64,000 nt of DNA from contig JAUDYN010000008.1 in assembly GCA_030407005.1 (NCBI GenBank), forward strand, positions 1,364,001-1,428,000, in the 5' to 3' direction. This document shows positions 1 through 11,313 of this stretch, in pieces. Made by a program: the position numbers and the translations under genes. The notes beneath the pieces were generated by a model. That model saw only the letters and a program-made list of their open reading frames with translations. It searched no databases and was not told the origin of the DNA. The DNA is from Desarmillaria ectypa (taxonomy: Eukaryota > Basidiomycota > Agaricomycetes > Agaricales > Physalacriaceae). Each line of letters starts with the position of its first letter. Within the stretch, counting starts at the first letter, position 1.

Positions 1-2215
1 CCTGATCCAGACAAGGCAAGTTTCATTCAATTAACACCCAGGCGTATTTATTTATGCAATATCGTGAAGCCGGCCATCAGCTCAAGGGAGCTCAATACAA
101 TTCTCAGAGAAGGCAAATCTATCGACAACTCTCCGGCTCCTGCCCCCAAAGCAAATGTTCCAGGAGGTCCTGGATCACAGTGGAGGATGATCCGGCTTCG
201 ACGCGTCTTCGAAACCGCCGAAGAGGAAGGACTACCCGTTGAACAAGTGGCAATGGATCGCTTCGGCTCATTGGAGGCATTTGAGGAAGCTAAAGAAGAG
301 CGACGAATATTGGATGAACGAGAAGGTAAGCGACCAGATCGAGCCGCTGGCTCTGAGCGGCGTGGTAGGTCCGAGGGGGAGAAAAGAATAATGTTCAACG
401 ACATTGGCGGAAGTGGTGCATCCAGTCGCAGCTCTTCCTTCCGTCGACCAGGTGGTCACGCTGATAGCACGCCGTCTACACCAACTCCAGGCGGACATCC
501 CCCGGTTAATCGACGATTGGACAGCCTTCGTCTGCCCTCACAGGCTGCATCCCCCTTGCAACAATCTCAGACACCCATACCGTCGGTGTTGACTCCACCC
601 TCGAGGGTTCGCGGTGCCTCGTCACGAGGGCTGTCGCCCTCTTCCTTGAATAAATTGCAGGCGAAGGTCCTCCGTGCAAAGCTGATGGGTGCAGCTGATG
701 CTGAGGAGCTGGAGAAGGAGTATGAGACTGCTTCTAAGGCGATGTATCGCAGCGACGAGGGAGGTGCCGTACGGACGAAGGTCGAGGTGTTGCCCACTCT
801 GGATGGGCAGGGTCGGTTGTATGACGTTGGGCATGGCAAAAATGATGAAGCTGCCATTTTACCTGGGAACCGTAAAAAGAAGGAAAAGGTCGGTCTGCAT
901 TCTCGTTTTCACTTGGACTGCTTTAACCTTTTGCCTTAGGTCGAAACAAGAGATCCCAAAACTGGCGACTTGGTCAGGATCAATGCGGATGATGACTCAA
1001 CAACTTTGGGTGAGATGCTGCGGCAAGAGAAGTTTGGTGGTGGTATGTCAGACCAAAAGAACTTGGACGCTCAGTTTGCCCGTGCCATCATGGGAGATGG
1101 CAAATTCCAGGTAGAGCGCTCTCTCTTCCCTTAGGCCAGTCACTTGATCATTTTCTAGAATGACCTTGACTATATGGACGAAAACGTGGAAAAGCTCAGT
1201 CGACAGAAGATGCGTTCAGATGCTATGAAGCGCCAGTTTGCTATCAACGGTACATACGCTTCGCTGGGAGGAGACTCTGAAGGTTGACTGTGACTCATAG
1301 ACTATAAGCGCACCCAGCAAGTCCTCGCTACGTGTCATTTTTGCTTCGGAGAGGACGATTCGCCTCCCAAAGCACCCGTTATTGCGATGGGAACACGGGC
1401 ATATCTTTCTTGCACCACGAACGAGGAGCTAGTCAAGGGCCACTGTCTGATAGTGCCAATACAACATCATTTAACAATGCTAGATGGAGATGACGACGTG
1501 TGGGACGAAGTTAGGGTTTGTCTTACTTTTTTTTCTTCGTTGCTATTCTCCCTCATTATGCTCCTTACTAGAACTTCATGAAATGTCTGATGCGTATGTT
1601 TGCCGAGGACGAGCAGGGTGTCCTATTCTATGAAACGGTCATTTCGTTGAAGAAACAAAAACACACCTGTATTGAATGCGTCCCTCTGCCTTGGAACCAA
1701 TATGACCTCATCCCAGGCTACTTCAAGGTATACAAGCAACTCTCAATCGCCGTCAGAGTACACTAACAAGATTTTAGGAATCAATACTGACGTCGGAGGC
1801 TGAATGGTCGCAACATAAGAAGTTGATTGACTTTTCCAGGCGACCAGGTGGTTTCCGACGCGCGATGGTTCCCAATCTGCCCTACTTCATGGTTCAGTTT
1901 GACCATAAAGGAGACAAGGGATACGGACACGTCATCGAAGGTGTCAGTGATGATGCTGATGGAGAAGAAGGCATTGATGAAGGGGAGAAAGGTTCTGGGG
2001 AGTTTCCATGGTGAGCCCTATCCCGCATCCTGCATGTATATGCTCAAAAATATCGCAGGTACTTTGCTGGAGAAATCATTGGAAACATTTTGGAGCTGGA
2101 ACCTCGTCAGTGGAGAAGACCGAGACGAATAGACTTCCGGATGAATTCAGAGCGCGTGACTGAGTTCAGGAAGAAGTATGCCAAGTTCGACTGGACGGGG
2201 ATGATTGAGAAATAA
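1..2215 (+). CDS. CWF19: CWF19-like protein (CwfJ domain), 5' partial
   Basis: Spliceosome-associated protein of the Cwf19/CWF19L2 family, linked in yeasts and animals to late spliceosomes and lariat turnover in the nucleus. The reading frame is open from base 1, and the first codons inside the window give no credible ATG, so the N-terminus lies upstream. Six introns can be placed (about 889-939, 1110-1158, 1250-1300, 1516-1572, 1728-1777, 2010-2059). The spliced product carries the CwfJ N-terminal module with a Cys pair (TCHFC, near 1335) and an HIT-like motif KGHCLIVPIQHH (near 1435). It then has FYETVISLKKQKHTCIECVPLPW, split over the 1.63-1.70 kb exon, and the CwfJ C-terminal block ending in KFDWTGMIEK. 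The upstream part (64-890) is charged and low-complexity, as is usual for the family. The stop TAA is at 2213-2215. Family call firm; exon edges by eye. Confidence 0.9.
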
Positions 2216-2517
2216 TGTATCGTGTATTTTTGGACTGAAGACTATACGGTTTGCGATCCTTCTCACTGTGGTGGGGCCAGTCGTGCTCACCAAATCTCGA
2301 TCTATCAAGCAAGTTGAAGCTAGCAGCAAACAGAAGTTTTAAACGACCCCCTACGACCGCACTTCATCAAAACACTGGCTTTCCTCACGGTCGAAGAGCG
2401 TGGAACTGTCATGGAGATTATACCGATGCTTCTTGGTAGGGTATAAAGAGGGCATGAAGAGATTGACGCACTCTCAGTCTCTACTTCCCACCTTCGAACT
2501 TTCGGTGGTACCTACAT
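2216..2517 (+). promoter_or_regulatory. Promoter of GH18 chitinase, TATA box at 2442-2448
   Basis: The 302-base gap between the CWF19 stop and the chitinase ATG contains TATAAAG at 2442-2448, about 70 bases before the start codon. This is a plausible core promoter. No other element is recognised here. Confidence 0.5.
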
Positions 2518-3973
2518 ATGTTTTGGTTCTGGTTTTTGGCTTTTCCTTCTCTTTATTGTGCTCACGCTGCCAAGAGCGATGCAACCTGCGAAACGGAAAA
2601 GGTTGCTTCAGCTTGGTTCGCTGGGTGGCATGCCGACGAGAGCTTTGACGTCAATGATATTCCTTGGTCAAAATACACCGAAGTGACCTTTGCGTTTGCG
2701 TGAGTGCTACAATGCATCTGGTCACTGATTCTTACCACGAATGCAGTGAGACGATGTCAGATGTCAACGTCGTTTCTTTCAATGGCTCCGGTTCCCAGGA
2801 CTTGCTCCCTCGATTTGTAGCAGCAGCACACCAAAATGTGGGTGGTGTTCGTACTTCAAGTTAAAGTATCAGGTTTCTGAATATTTCTCGAAGGGCGTCA
2901 AAGCGAAAGTCTCGGTAGGCGGGTGGACCGGGTCTCTTTATTGGTCTTCGAATGTTGCAGAGGAAAACCGTACAGCTTGGGTAAAGACTGTTACCAATCT
3001 CGTAGACGCATATCACCTCGACGGACTTGACTTTGAGTATGTCGGTCTCCCCCGCTCCGACATATAACATTTGCTGACCTCGCCTGCCCAGCTGGGAATA
3101 CCCTGGTAAACAGGGAATAGGCTGTAATACTGTTAATGCCAACGACACCCAGAATTTCCTTGCCTTCCTCAAAGAACTCCGGGAGCATCCCGTCGGCGCT
3201 AATCTCACGCTTTCTGCTGCAGTATACATTACCCCATTCACTGACTCAGACGAAGCGCCATCAGCGAACGTGACAGCATTCGCCGACTATCTCGACTACG
3301 TGGCTATCATGAATTATGATATCTGGGGCTCTTGGAGTGCCACCGTCGGGCCTAACGCTCCCCTTAACGACTTGTGTGCACGCCCGGAGAACCGGATGGG
3401 TTCAGCCATGTCTGCCGTGTCTGCATGGACTGCAGCTGGTTTCCCCAGCGAGCAACTTCTCCTCGGTGTCGCATCCTATGGGCATAGTTTCGGTGTAACC
3501 AAAGCTGATGCGTTTTCCGAGAGTTCGGATATGCTCGCTCTATACGCACCTGTCAATTCCTCCGTCCATCCTGCAGGCGATTCATGGGACGATACCGAGG
3601 CCGGCATCGACGTTTGCGGTGCTGTTACGACGATAAGCGGAGTCGTCAACTTTTGGGGACTCGTTGAGCAAGGCTACCTCACTGAAAGTGGAGATGTCGT
3701 AGATGATGTGCCTTATGTATTCGATAATTGCAGCCAAACGGTGAGTCGTTTGATTTATATAGTGATATCTTTTCCTCATGCATTTTCACTGTGCAGGCCT
3801 TTATCTACAATACTACCACTGAAGTGATGATTTCCTACGACAACGCCGAGTCTTTTGCAGCTAAAGGACAGTTTATCGCTGACATGGGCATGGCTGGCTT
3901 TGCTATGTGGGAGGCAGGAGGCGACTACAACAACATACTACTGGATTCTATTCGTGGAAAATTATTCGCATAA
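2518..3973 (+). CDS. Secreted GH18 chitinase
   Basis: Glycoside hydrolase family 18 enzyme that would cleave chitin, probably outside the cell during wall remodelling, autolysis or mycoparasitism. The ATG at 2518 opens a hydrophobic signal peptide rich in F, W and L. After splicing (introns near 2701-2746, 2837-2871, 3039-3090, 3740-3797) the (beta/alpha)8 signatures follow in order: KVSVGGW (beta-3 motif), then DGLDFDWEYP, the DxxDxDxE catalytic box with its acid Glu. Next come YVAIMNYDIWG and a C-terminal GFAMWEAGGD. The catalytic box is assembled across an intron: exon 3 ends within the second Asp codon and exon 4 begins with the Trp-Glu-Tyr-Pro part. Several N-x-S/T sequons fit a secreted glycoprotein. 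No chitin-binding module is seen after the catalytic domain. Length, about 430 residues, is normal for a single-domain enzyme. Confidence 0.93.
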
Positions 3974-4228
3974 TCTTCTGTTACCGTCGTTTGATTTCTA
4001 TGTGGCTCCAAGGAAGAATAGTCGTCACTAATCCTTACTAAATGACTCTGCTGCGTATGCTGCCAAGTCACGGAGGTCAGACTTGCCGGAGGAAGATAAC
4101 AGTAGCGTCACTGCGGTTCCTTGTCCATGGCACTTTGAGGCCTATGGCCGCCGGTTTTTTTGAAACAGTGACCAGACAATCAGAAGGTAGTTCACAACCT
4201 AATATTCATAACCCGGCATCGCGTACAA
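3974..4228. other. Convergent intergenic spacer
   Basis: A 255-base spacer lies between the chitinase stop and the stop of the CitE-like gene on the other strand. It should hold both 3' UTRs. No gene or repeat is seen. Confidence 0.5.
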
Positions 4229-5664
4229 TCATACTACATTCGGGATATCAAGAGCTGCTGCCTTCGCAATCTGGATAATTTTCTCAGCCTATCACAAACA
4301 TATGAGTGTCCGCACATAGGTTAAATTAGAATATCATTTCGGACCTGTTTGATCATCGGAGCATCGATCATTTCTCCCTCAAGCCCAATGGCGCCTTTTT
4401 GAGAGTCATGAGCTATTTGCATGTTATGAACGATCTTTGCCGCGCGGAGTATCTCTGTACAGAACACATAAGTCGTTTCAATTTATTGTGTGGATGCTAA
4501 CCTGATGCGGTAGGGACGAAGGTTGCTTGAATCGTGTCTATTTGGGAGGGATGAATGGCTTGCTAGTAAGGCGTTAATTTACCAGAACTCGATTTCGGTT
4601 TGGTGGATAAGATGAAAAACCTTTCCAGTGAATCCCATTCTCCTTCCTTCCTGACACTCCTCCTTTAAGTAGTCTTGGTCTTTGTAATTTACGCATACCT
4701 GGATAGTGTCAACATTTGCAAGAGTAGATTATTTCGGCAACTTGCCATATCGATAGCTTCTAACTTATTGGCCCTGGCAGCATTGACTATGTGGGAACGT
4801 GTATACAAGAGTTCTTGGCGTGAACGAGTACGGACGATAGAGGTGTCGGCGCAGTCTTTTGTGGGTTCGTGGGATCATTAGCCTGCAATGGTGTACAACG
4901 ATGTCCTATACTTACAGTCTTCTGCAGCAAACTTGTGAAACATTAGCACCAATCGTCTAATTGACACGAGAAGTGATATAATAGGTATTTACCAAAAGGG
5001 CGCCTAGAATACTTCCTTGGGCATTTTCGACCGAAGGCTTCCATGCAGCTATGGTCGAAGCATTCATCACCGCTTCTGCACTTTCAATGCTCACTACTAG
5101 GCGTATGGGTGGGCTTTGAGAAGGTGTTGGCCGATTTTCGGAGATGATGGATGCCACATGCATGAGATACTCTACAGAATGCACCTTGGGCAGAACAATT
5201 GATCTTACAGAAGGCAAACGGGCCTATGCAATAACACCGATACCATTAGCGACTGTTACCGTCATCAAAAAATAATGTCTCACAATGGCCACAAGGTCTT
5301 CGGTAAAAAAAGGTGTTGTTCTATCATTAATCCTGACGGCGATTCGCGAAGGGGTCAGGAGCGTCCCGTCCTGTTAAGTCCGAGTGAGAAAAGTAACACG
5401 CATATTCCATGAAAAGAAAGAAACATTTAGAAAACTCTGAAGTCTTTTTCTAGCAGTTATTTTATTTTTTGGAGAAACACTGTCTTCGAGGTCGTAGATG
5501 ATCATGTCGGAGTTAATCGCGAACGACTTTTCAAGCATGCGAGAGGAAGAGGAAGGAACATAGAGGTAAGACCTCCTTAAAGATGTTGAAGTGGTTGCAC
5601 CTGTGCTGAGATATCGAGATGAAGCCGCTTTCGACACATTCCGAAGAGCTTGAATGGAGAACAT
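4229..5664 (-). CDS. Mitochondrial CitE-like lyase (HpcH/HpaI aldolase family, CLYBL type)
   Basis: Member of the HpcH/HpaI aldolase/citrate lyase beta family. The closest animal relative in architecture is CLYBL, a mitochondrial citramalyl-CoA lyase, so a mitochondrial C4/C5 acyl-CoA lyase role is inferred. The frame is open a little upstream without an ATG. The first ATG (5662-5664) starts a Ser/Arg-rich, acid-free N-terminus typical of a mitochondrial presequence. Visible family blocks are RRSYLYVPSSSSRMLEKSF, DMIIYDLEDSV (metal/CoA site region), RSIVLPKVHS, LVVSIESAEAVMNA, then CADTSIVRT, RQELLYTRS, NKLEAIDM, a GRRMGFTGK block and a HPSQIDTIQATFVP block. The last exon encodes KIIQIAKAAALDIPNVV, with stop at 4229-4231. 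About seven short introns interrupt it. A solo LTR lies 70 bases upstream of the ATG and may form part of its promoter. Confidence 0.88.
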
Positions 5665-5733
5665 GCTGGCTAGAAGTAACTTCAGTACCGGCCCGCGACG
5701 CACGATCAGAGTAAGTAGACCTCGCCTCTCGAT

Positions 5734-5974
5734 TGTCGTAAAACAGAGGATCAGTTCGTTCCCAGTTAGTACATGCGCGGTGTCAGGCCAATAACACTGC
5801 GCTTGGCTGAGCTCTGCAAACGCATGCAGATGTACACTACTGTACCTACTTATATACTACTAAATACCATTTTACTAGAATCTTCTACAACTTTCCTAAT
5901 ACTTCTGCCTTAATCAGCAAGTTCGGCATGATGCCGGATTGCCATCATCTCGGCTCAACTCGCAAATTCCAACA
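5734..5974 (-). mobile_element. Solo LTR, family 1 (copy 1, minus orientation)
   Basis: A 241-base copy of a repeat also present at 45014-45261 and 46878-47125. Read on the minus strand it begins TGTTGGAATTTG and ends TTTTACGACA, with a small deletion near the 3' end relative to the other copies. The flanks are TCGAT (5729-5733) and TCGCT (5975-5979), a 4/5 match that fits a mutated 5-base target-site duplication. An internal TATATAAGTAGGTACAGTAG-like promoter segment is shared by all three copies. No coding sequence or second LTR is nearby, so it is read as a solo LTR left by recombination. It sits between the CitE-like gene start and the alginate-lyase pseudogene. Confidence 0.82.
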
Positions 5975-6251
5975 TCGCTCACTCTTTTAGCCCAGTAATC
6001 ACCAAATTTGTCCCAATTGAAGATGTTTTCGTCGCAAGTTCACATCCGCCTCACCTTCTAGTCATTGGTAACTTCCTACGAGGCATGCTTATTTTGCACT
6101 GATTGGTTGCCGTAAGGTTTTCTACCTGGCACTGGGCCCAGCTGGGAGATACTAGGCCTCGAATTAAATAATTTGGACGGTCCGTCCTCATTGTCGTGCG
6201 ATAAAAGACCGAACATTGCCCGCTATTCCACGTAATAGAGACTTCCAGGAC

Positions 6252-6260
6252 TATATATAT
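6252..6260 (+). promoter_or_regulatory. TATA-like box before alginate-lyase-like pseudogene
   Basis: An alternating TATATATA run sits about 40 bases before the ATG at 6300, at a normal position for a core promoter. Confidence 0.35.
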
Positions 6261-6299
6261 TCGTATGAGTAGAGCTAATTCAAGTTGAAACGGGCTACC

Positions 6300-7152
6300 A
6301 TGCTACGATTCATATCTCTCTTCTTTATCTTCTCTACCTCACTATTCTCCTCCACATTTGTCCATCCTGGCATCTTACATACGGAGGAGGACTTCACCCG
6401 TGCGCAAGCAGAGCCCAGGTACACTGCATGGACCACGCTGACGGCCAATAGTCACGCCCAGGTGACCTACACCATGCAGGGACCTGCCTCGGTCGTTGTT
6501 CGTGGCACGAATTCTGCTGATGGCTCCCAGAACTATGCGCTACTTTACAACGATATCGTTGCCGCCTATCAGCTGTCCGTTAGCGTATCTCGGATGACAC
6601 GAGCAATGCCGACAAAGTAGTCGTCATCCTTGATGCATGGTCGAGCACGCTCAAAAGGATCGGCGGATTGTCAGACAAATTTTTGGCTTCCGGAATATAT
6701 GGCTATCAGTTCGCCAATGCAGCTGAGCTGATGCGCGACTATTCCGGCTGGTCGGTGGACAACTTTACGCGTTTCCAGAAAATGATGACTGACGTCTTCT
6801 ACCCTATGAACTATAATTTCTTGGAGAATCATAATGGGGCAGCGTGGTACCATTATCGAGCCAATTGGTGTGTGAATACTTTAATTCTCTATGACACTTG
6901 TGAATGATCTCTATTCATTTTAAAAGGGATATCTGCAACATGGCGTCGGCATTATCCACTGCAATTTTAATCGATAGTTAGACCATGTTCGACCATTATG
7001 CTATAAATTCATTCACCACGAACGTTGGAACGGGAAATATTGGAAATGCGATCTGGGTTATTCATACAGAGGAAGGCAGCAGGAAACGTCTAGGGCAGAA
7101 CGAGGAAGCGTGGTGTGACTTCTTGAATTTTCTGAATAAGAATGATGCTTGA
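6300..7152 (+). pseudogene. Secreted alginate-lyase-like protein, broken
   Basis: The ATG at 6300 opens a signal peptide and a domain resembling the alginate lyase/chondroitin AC lyase superfamily of basidiomycetes (FVHPGILHTEEDFTR near the N-terminus, later NFLENHNGAAWYHYRANW). Three lesions are visible. A single-base loss near 6581-6585 shifts the frame between YQLSV and the following ISDDTSNADKVVVILDAW. An in-frame TAG at 6979-6981 stands where the family would be expected to have Gln before TMFD. The frame stops at 7150-7152 soon after IWVIHTEEGS, so the rest of the lyase domain is absent. One intron (about 6867-6926) still has intact splice sites. The upstream helicase promoter now begins directly after the remnant. 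Identification rests on recalled family patterns; the breaks are seen directly. Confidence 0.75.
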
Positions 7153-7338
7153 CTGTTCTCACCTCTGGATGATTTTTATTGAGTATTCCCAGATGATGTC
7201 AGATGTTCGGCCACGTGGGAAGGCGTAGTTCGCAGAGTAACATTTATGCGTCATTAGTTTGTTAAACATTAGGACTGAACAACACAAGTAAACAAAGAAT
7301 TCTTCGTGTGTGACTCCATCGCAGTTCGCATCGCCCTC

Positions 7339-10300
7339 ATGTCCTCTGAGCTTGAGCGGTATATCAGCGACAATTCCCTTCGAGTGCGTGAGTATCTATA
7401 ACGTACCTGTACCACTTGACTGACTTTATTGTCCTCCAGTTATTTGGTGTCGCAGACCGTAGCATTGTTGATTATGTGCTAGCTTCAGGTTGGCTGCTCG
7501 ACTATTCTTTTCTATGCCACGGTACTCAATATTTGAAAACGTGTATCTAGCTTCCTCTTCAAAGACACCCGAGGCCCTTTTCTCTGCCCTGAACGCATCC
7601 GGATTGCCAGATACCGCCGATGCTCATGAATTCATAAACCAAGTATTCCAGAAGGCACCTCGCAAGCATAAACATAAACGGACAGCTGCCGAGAAAGCTC
7701 AACGACAAGCCGAAAAGGAAGCCAAGGCTCTGCGCTCACAAAAATTTGGCTTACTTCTGGACGAAGGAGTCGACGGTGTCGTTCCGTTGCCCAAAGAGAA
7801 ACGGCAGAAAGAGAAGAAACACGACCGTCATACACGGAAGCGAGAATACGATGAGAAGGAGTGGGAGAGCGACGAGGAGGAAAAGGCCAGGAAGCGGTGG
7901 AAAGGTGATGATGCCGACGAGGAGGACATTGAGCCGGAACTTCCGGAGGACGAGGAGGCCAGGAAGGAGCGAGAACGGCTGGAGGATTTAAAAGACAGGG
8001 ATGCCTTTGCTGAACGGGTGCGAGATCGAGATCGAGAGAAGACGAAAAAGATTGTTGAGGATCGGTCATCGAAAGCCTCAGGCGCTGCTGCCGATGCTGC
8101 TCAGCGACGACAGCTAGCTGATGATGCTGAAGCCCGTGGGATCGCTCTTCCATCACTCCGGCTACATTCGCGGCAAGAGTATCTGACGAAGCGTGAGATT
8201 CAGCAAATCGAGCTGCTTCGAAAAGAAATAGCCGATGATGAATCTCTATTCAGTGGCATGAAGATATCCAGACGGGAGAGACGGGAGCTGGAACGGAAGA
8301 AGGAGCTCCTCAAGCTCGTTGAGGAGCGGCTGAAGATTAACGATAAGTGGGATGGCTATGCTTTACCAGAGGATTATATCACGGAGCAGGGGAAAATCGA
8401 TAAGAAGAAGAAGGAGAACGCACTGTACAAGCGGTACGAAGAGGCCAAACCGAAGGACGACCAATTCATCACGGACGTGGACCAATGGGAGGCAAGTCAG
8501 ACTAAGCATAGTACCTTCAAAACCGGCGCAATGGATAAGAAGGAGATCGTAGATGATTACGAGTATGTATTCGATGAGAGCCAGACCATCAAGTTCGTGA
8601 TGGACTCCGCATTACCTGGGACAAAAATGACTGCCGCCGAGAAGTTGATACAAGATCAAATAGATGCAGCTGAAAAGCGAGGTACGTCGTATATCGATTT
8701 GTTTCTTTTATGCCGCCAAATTCCATTTCCTTTAGCTCGAACTATTGAAGAAACTCGTAAAAACCTTCCCATCTATGCGTACCGGGAGCAACTCATTGAA
8801 GCCATCAAGGAACATCAAGTGCTCATCGTAGTAGCTGAAACAGGATCCGGGAAGACCACCCAGCTGCCCCAGTATCTTCATGAAGCTGGATATACGGCCG
8901 GTGGATTGAAGGTCGGATGTACCCAACCGCGTCGTGTTGCCGCGATGTCTGTCGCCGCTCGTGTTGCCGAGGAAATGGGTACAAAAGTTGGATATGAAGT
9001 AGGGTACTCCATTCGCTTCGAGGATTGCACCAGCGACAAGACAGTCCTGAAATATATGACAGATGGCATGCTGCTTCGAGAATTCTTGACGGAGCCGGAT
9101 CTAGCTGGATATTCTGCTTTAATCATCGATGAGGCACACGAAAGGACTTTGAGTACAGATATTCTCTTTGCCCTTGTCAAGGTACTTTCTCATCCCCTGT
9201 AATAACTTGAAATGAGCTCATGTCTGCGGGAAAAGGATATCGCACGTTTCCGTCCAGAACTCCGTCTATTAATTTCGAGTGCTACAATGGACGCCGAAAA
9301 GTTCAGCGAGTACTTTGATGACGCACCGACTTTCTACGGTATGTTCCTTGATAGATCTAAAGTTCTGGTACTTAATCCTTCTGAAATAGTTCCTGGTCGT
9401 CAGTTCCCCGTCGATATTCATTACACACCCCAACCTGAAGCTAATTATCTTCACGCTGCCATCACCACCGTCTTTCAAATCCATACCACACAACCGAAGG
9501 GCGACATTCTGGTGTTTTTGACGGTATGCTGCTCTATTTCGAAGGTCTATTTGGCCGGCTAATAAAGGCGACAGGGTCAAGAAGAAATCGAGGCTTGCCA
9601 CGAGAATCTGCAAGAAACAGCCCGTACGTTGGGTAATAAGATTGCGGAGCTGATCATATGCCCCATCTATGCTAATCTTCCGAGCGATATGCAGGCGAAG
9701 ATATTTGAACCTACTCCCGAAGGTGCTAGGAAGGTGGTCTTGGCTACAAACATTGCCGAAACGTCCATCACGATTGACGGCGTGGTCTTTGTAATCGACC
9801 CTGGTTTCGTCAAGCAAAATTCGTACAATCCAAGAACTGGAATGTCATCTCTGGTCGTCGTTCCGGTAAGTTCACTTTCATTGGTTCTGTTCTGCTTCAT
9901 TGCTAATCCGTTTCAGTGTTCTCGTGCTTCTGCCAATCAGAGAGCAGGAAGAGCCGGTCGCGTTGGGCCTGGAAAGTCATTCCGACTTTACACAAAATGG
10001 GCATTTTCAAATGAGCTGGAAGCCAACACCGTGCCTGAAATACAGCGTACAAATCTTGGCATGGTCGTTCTGCTTCTCAAGTCGCTGGGTATCAACGATT
10101 TGATTGGGTTTGAATTTTTGGACCCGCCTCCGGGGGAGACCTTGATGAGAGCATTGGAATTACTCTATGCCTTGGGAGCCTTGAATGATAGAGGAGAACT
10201 CACGAAGCTTGGGCGGCGGATGGCAGAATTTCCTGTTGATCCTATGTTATCAAAGGCGATCATTTCGAGCGAAAAGTATGAGTGTACTGACGAGGTTTGT

Positions 10301-11086
10301 CTGCTGTTGCGTCGTTCCGTATATATCACCCGTCTAATTACTCTGATAGGTGCTGACAATCATCGCCATGCTCTCAGAGTCGGGATCACTTTTCTACAGG
10401 CCTAAGGACAAGAAACTTCATGCCGACCAAGCACGACAAAACTTTGTTCGACCTGGCGGGGATCATTTCACCCTGTTGAACGTTTGGGAGCAATGGGCCG
10501 AAACGAATTATTCGCAGCAGTTTTGCTACGAACAGTTCCTCCAGTTTAAGAGTCTTAGTCGGGCGCGTGACATCCGTGATCAGCTGGCGGGGTTGTGCGA
10601 ACGGGTGGAGATTGTGATAAAATCGAACCCCAACTCAAATGATATAACCCCAGTCCAGAAAGCCATAACGGCAGGCTACTTCTATAATACCGTAAGTGCG
10701 ATGTGCTTGGTCGTTGCGTACCCACTAACACACTTTTCAGGCCCAACTACAGAAAAGCGGTGATTCATACCGTACACTGAAGACAAATCATACTGTCTAT
10801 ATCCATCCGTCATCGAGCTTGTTTCAATTCCAGCCGCCTATCAAGACACTGCTGTATTACGAGCTTGTCATGACGTCCAAGTCGTACATGAGGCAAGTCA
10901 TGGAAATAAAACCTGCTTGGCTCATGGAAGGTACGTTTTATGTTATCTACCTGATATAAATGCTGACGTGCTTTGAACATAGTGGCGCCGCATTACTTCA
11001 AGCCGGCAGACCTGGAGCAATTGTCCTCGGGTGACAAGAAAATGCCCAAGAATGAGGCTGCATCTCTTAGCTCTGCTAAATCATGA
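7339..11086 (+). CDS. PRP2: DEAH-box pre-mRNA-splicing helicase, Prp2/Cdc28/DHX16 type
   Basis: ATP-dependent RNA helicase that remodels the activated spliceosome before the first transesterification step. ATG at 7339 ([14 protein letters not shown]). Two early introns precede the large exon 7545-8683, which encodes a long Lys/Glu/Arg-rich N-terminal region. The helicase core has motif [14 protein letters not shown] (near 8835), motif Ia TQPRRVAA, motif II DEAH (9130), motif III SAT (9280), and the [10 protein letters not shown] block (9505). NIAETSITI (9748) precedes motif [10 protein letters not shown] (9940). HA2 and the OB-fold (DUF1605) follow, with the HPSS segment (10803-10814) and the C-terminal [14 protein letters not shown]. 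The N-terminus, with an [14 protein letters not shown] block and AFxNxVxxKxPRK-like spacing, matches DHX16 rather than Prp16, Prp22 or Prp43. The stop TGA is at 11084-11086. Length, about 1080 residues, fits the family. Roughly nine introns. Confidence 0.95.
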
Positions 11087-11313
11087 TAACATATTGGAAT
11101 TGTTGTATATTGTATATTGTATTTCAATGGGAATGATGAGGAAGTCGCATTTGAGAAGTGCATAGTAAGCTAGTCGACATTTCCTTAGACTTGAGGCATG
11201 TAAGCCAACAGCAATACGCCTGTATGACGCATATTCAATAAATGGCCATCAATGGCAGCACTTTCCGGACTTGGTAGAAACACGCTACGTGGTGTGTATA
11301 CGTGTTTACGACT

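Noticed and set aside
7632..8156. Long frame on the minus strand inside the PRP2 gene
   Set aside because: It is the antisense shadow of the Lys/Glu-rich exon of the helicase.
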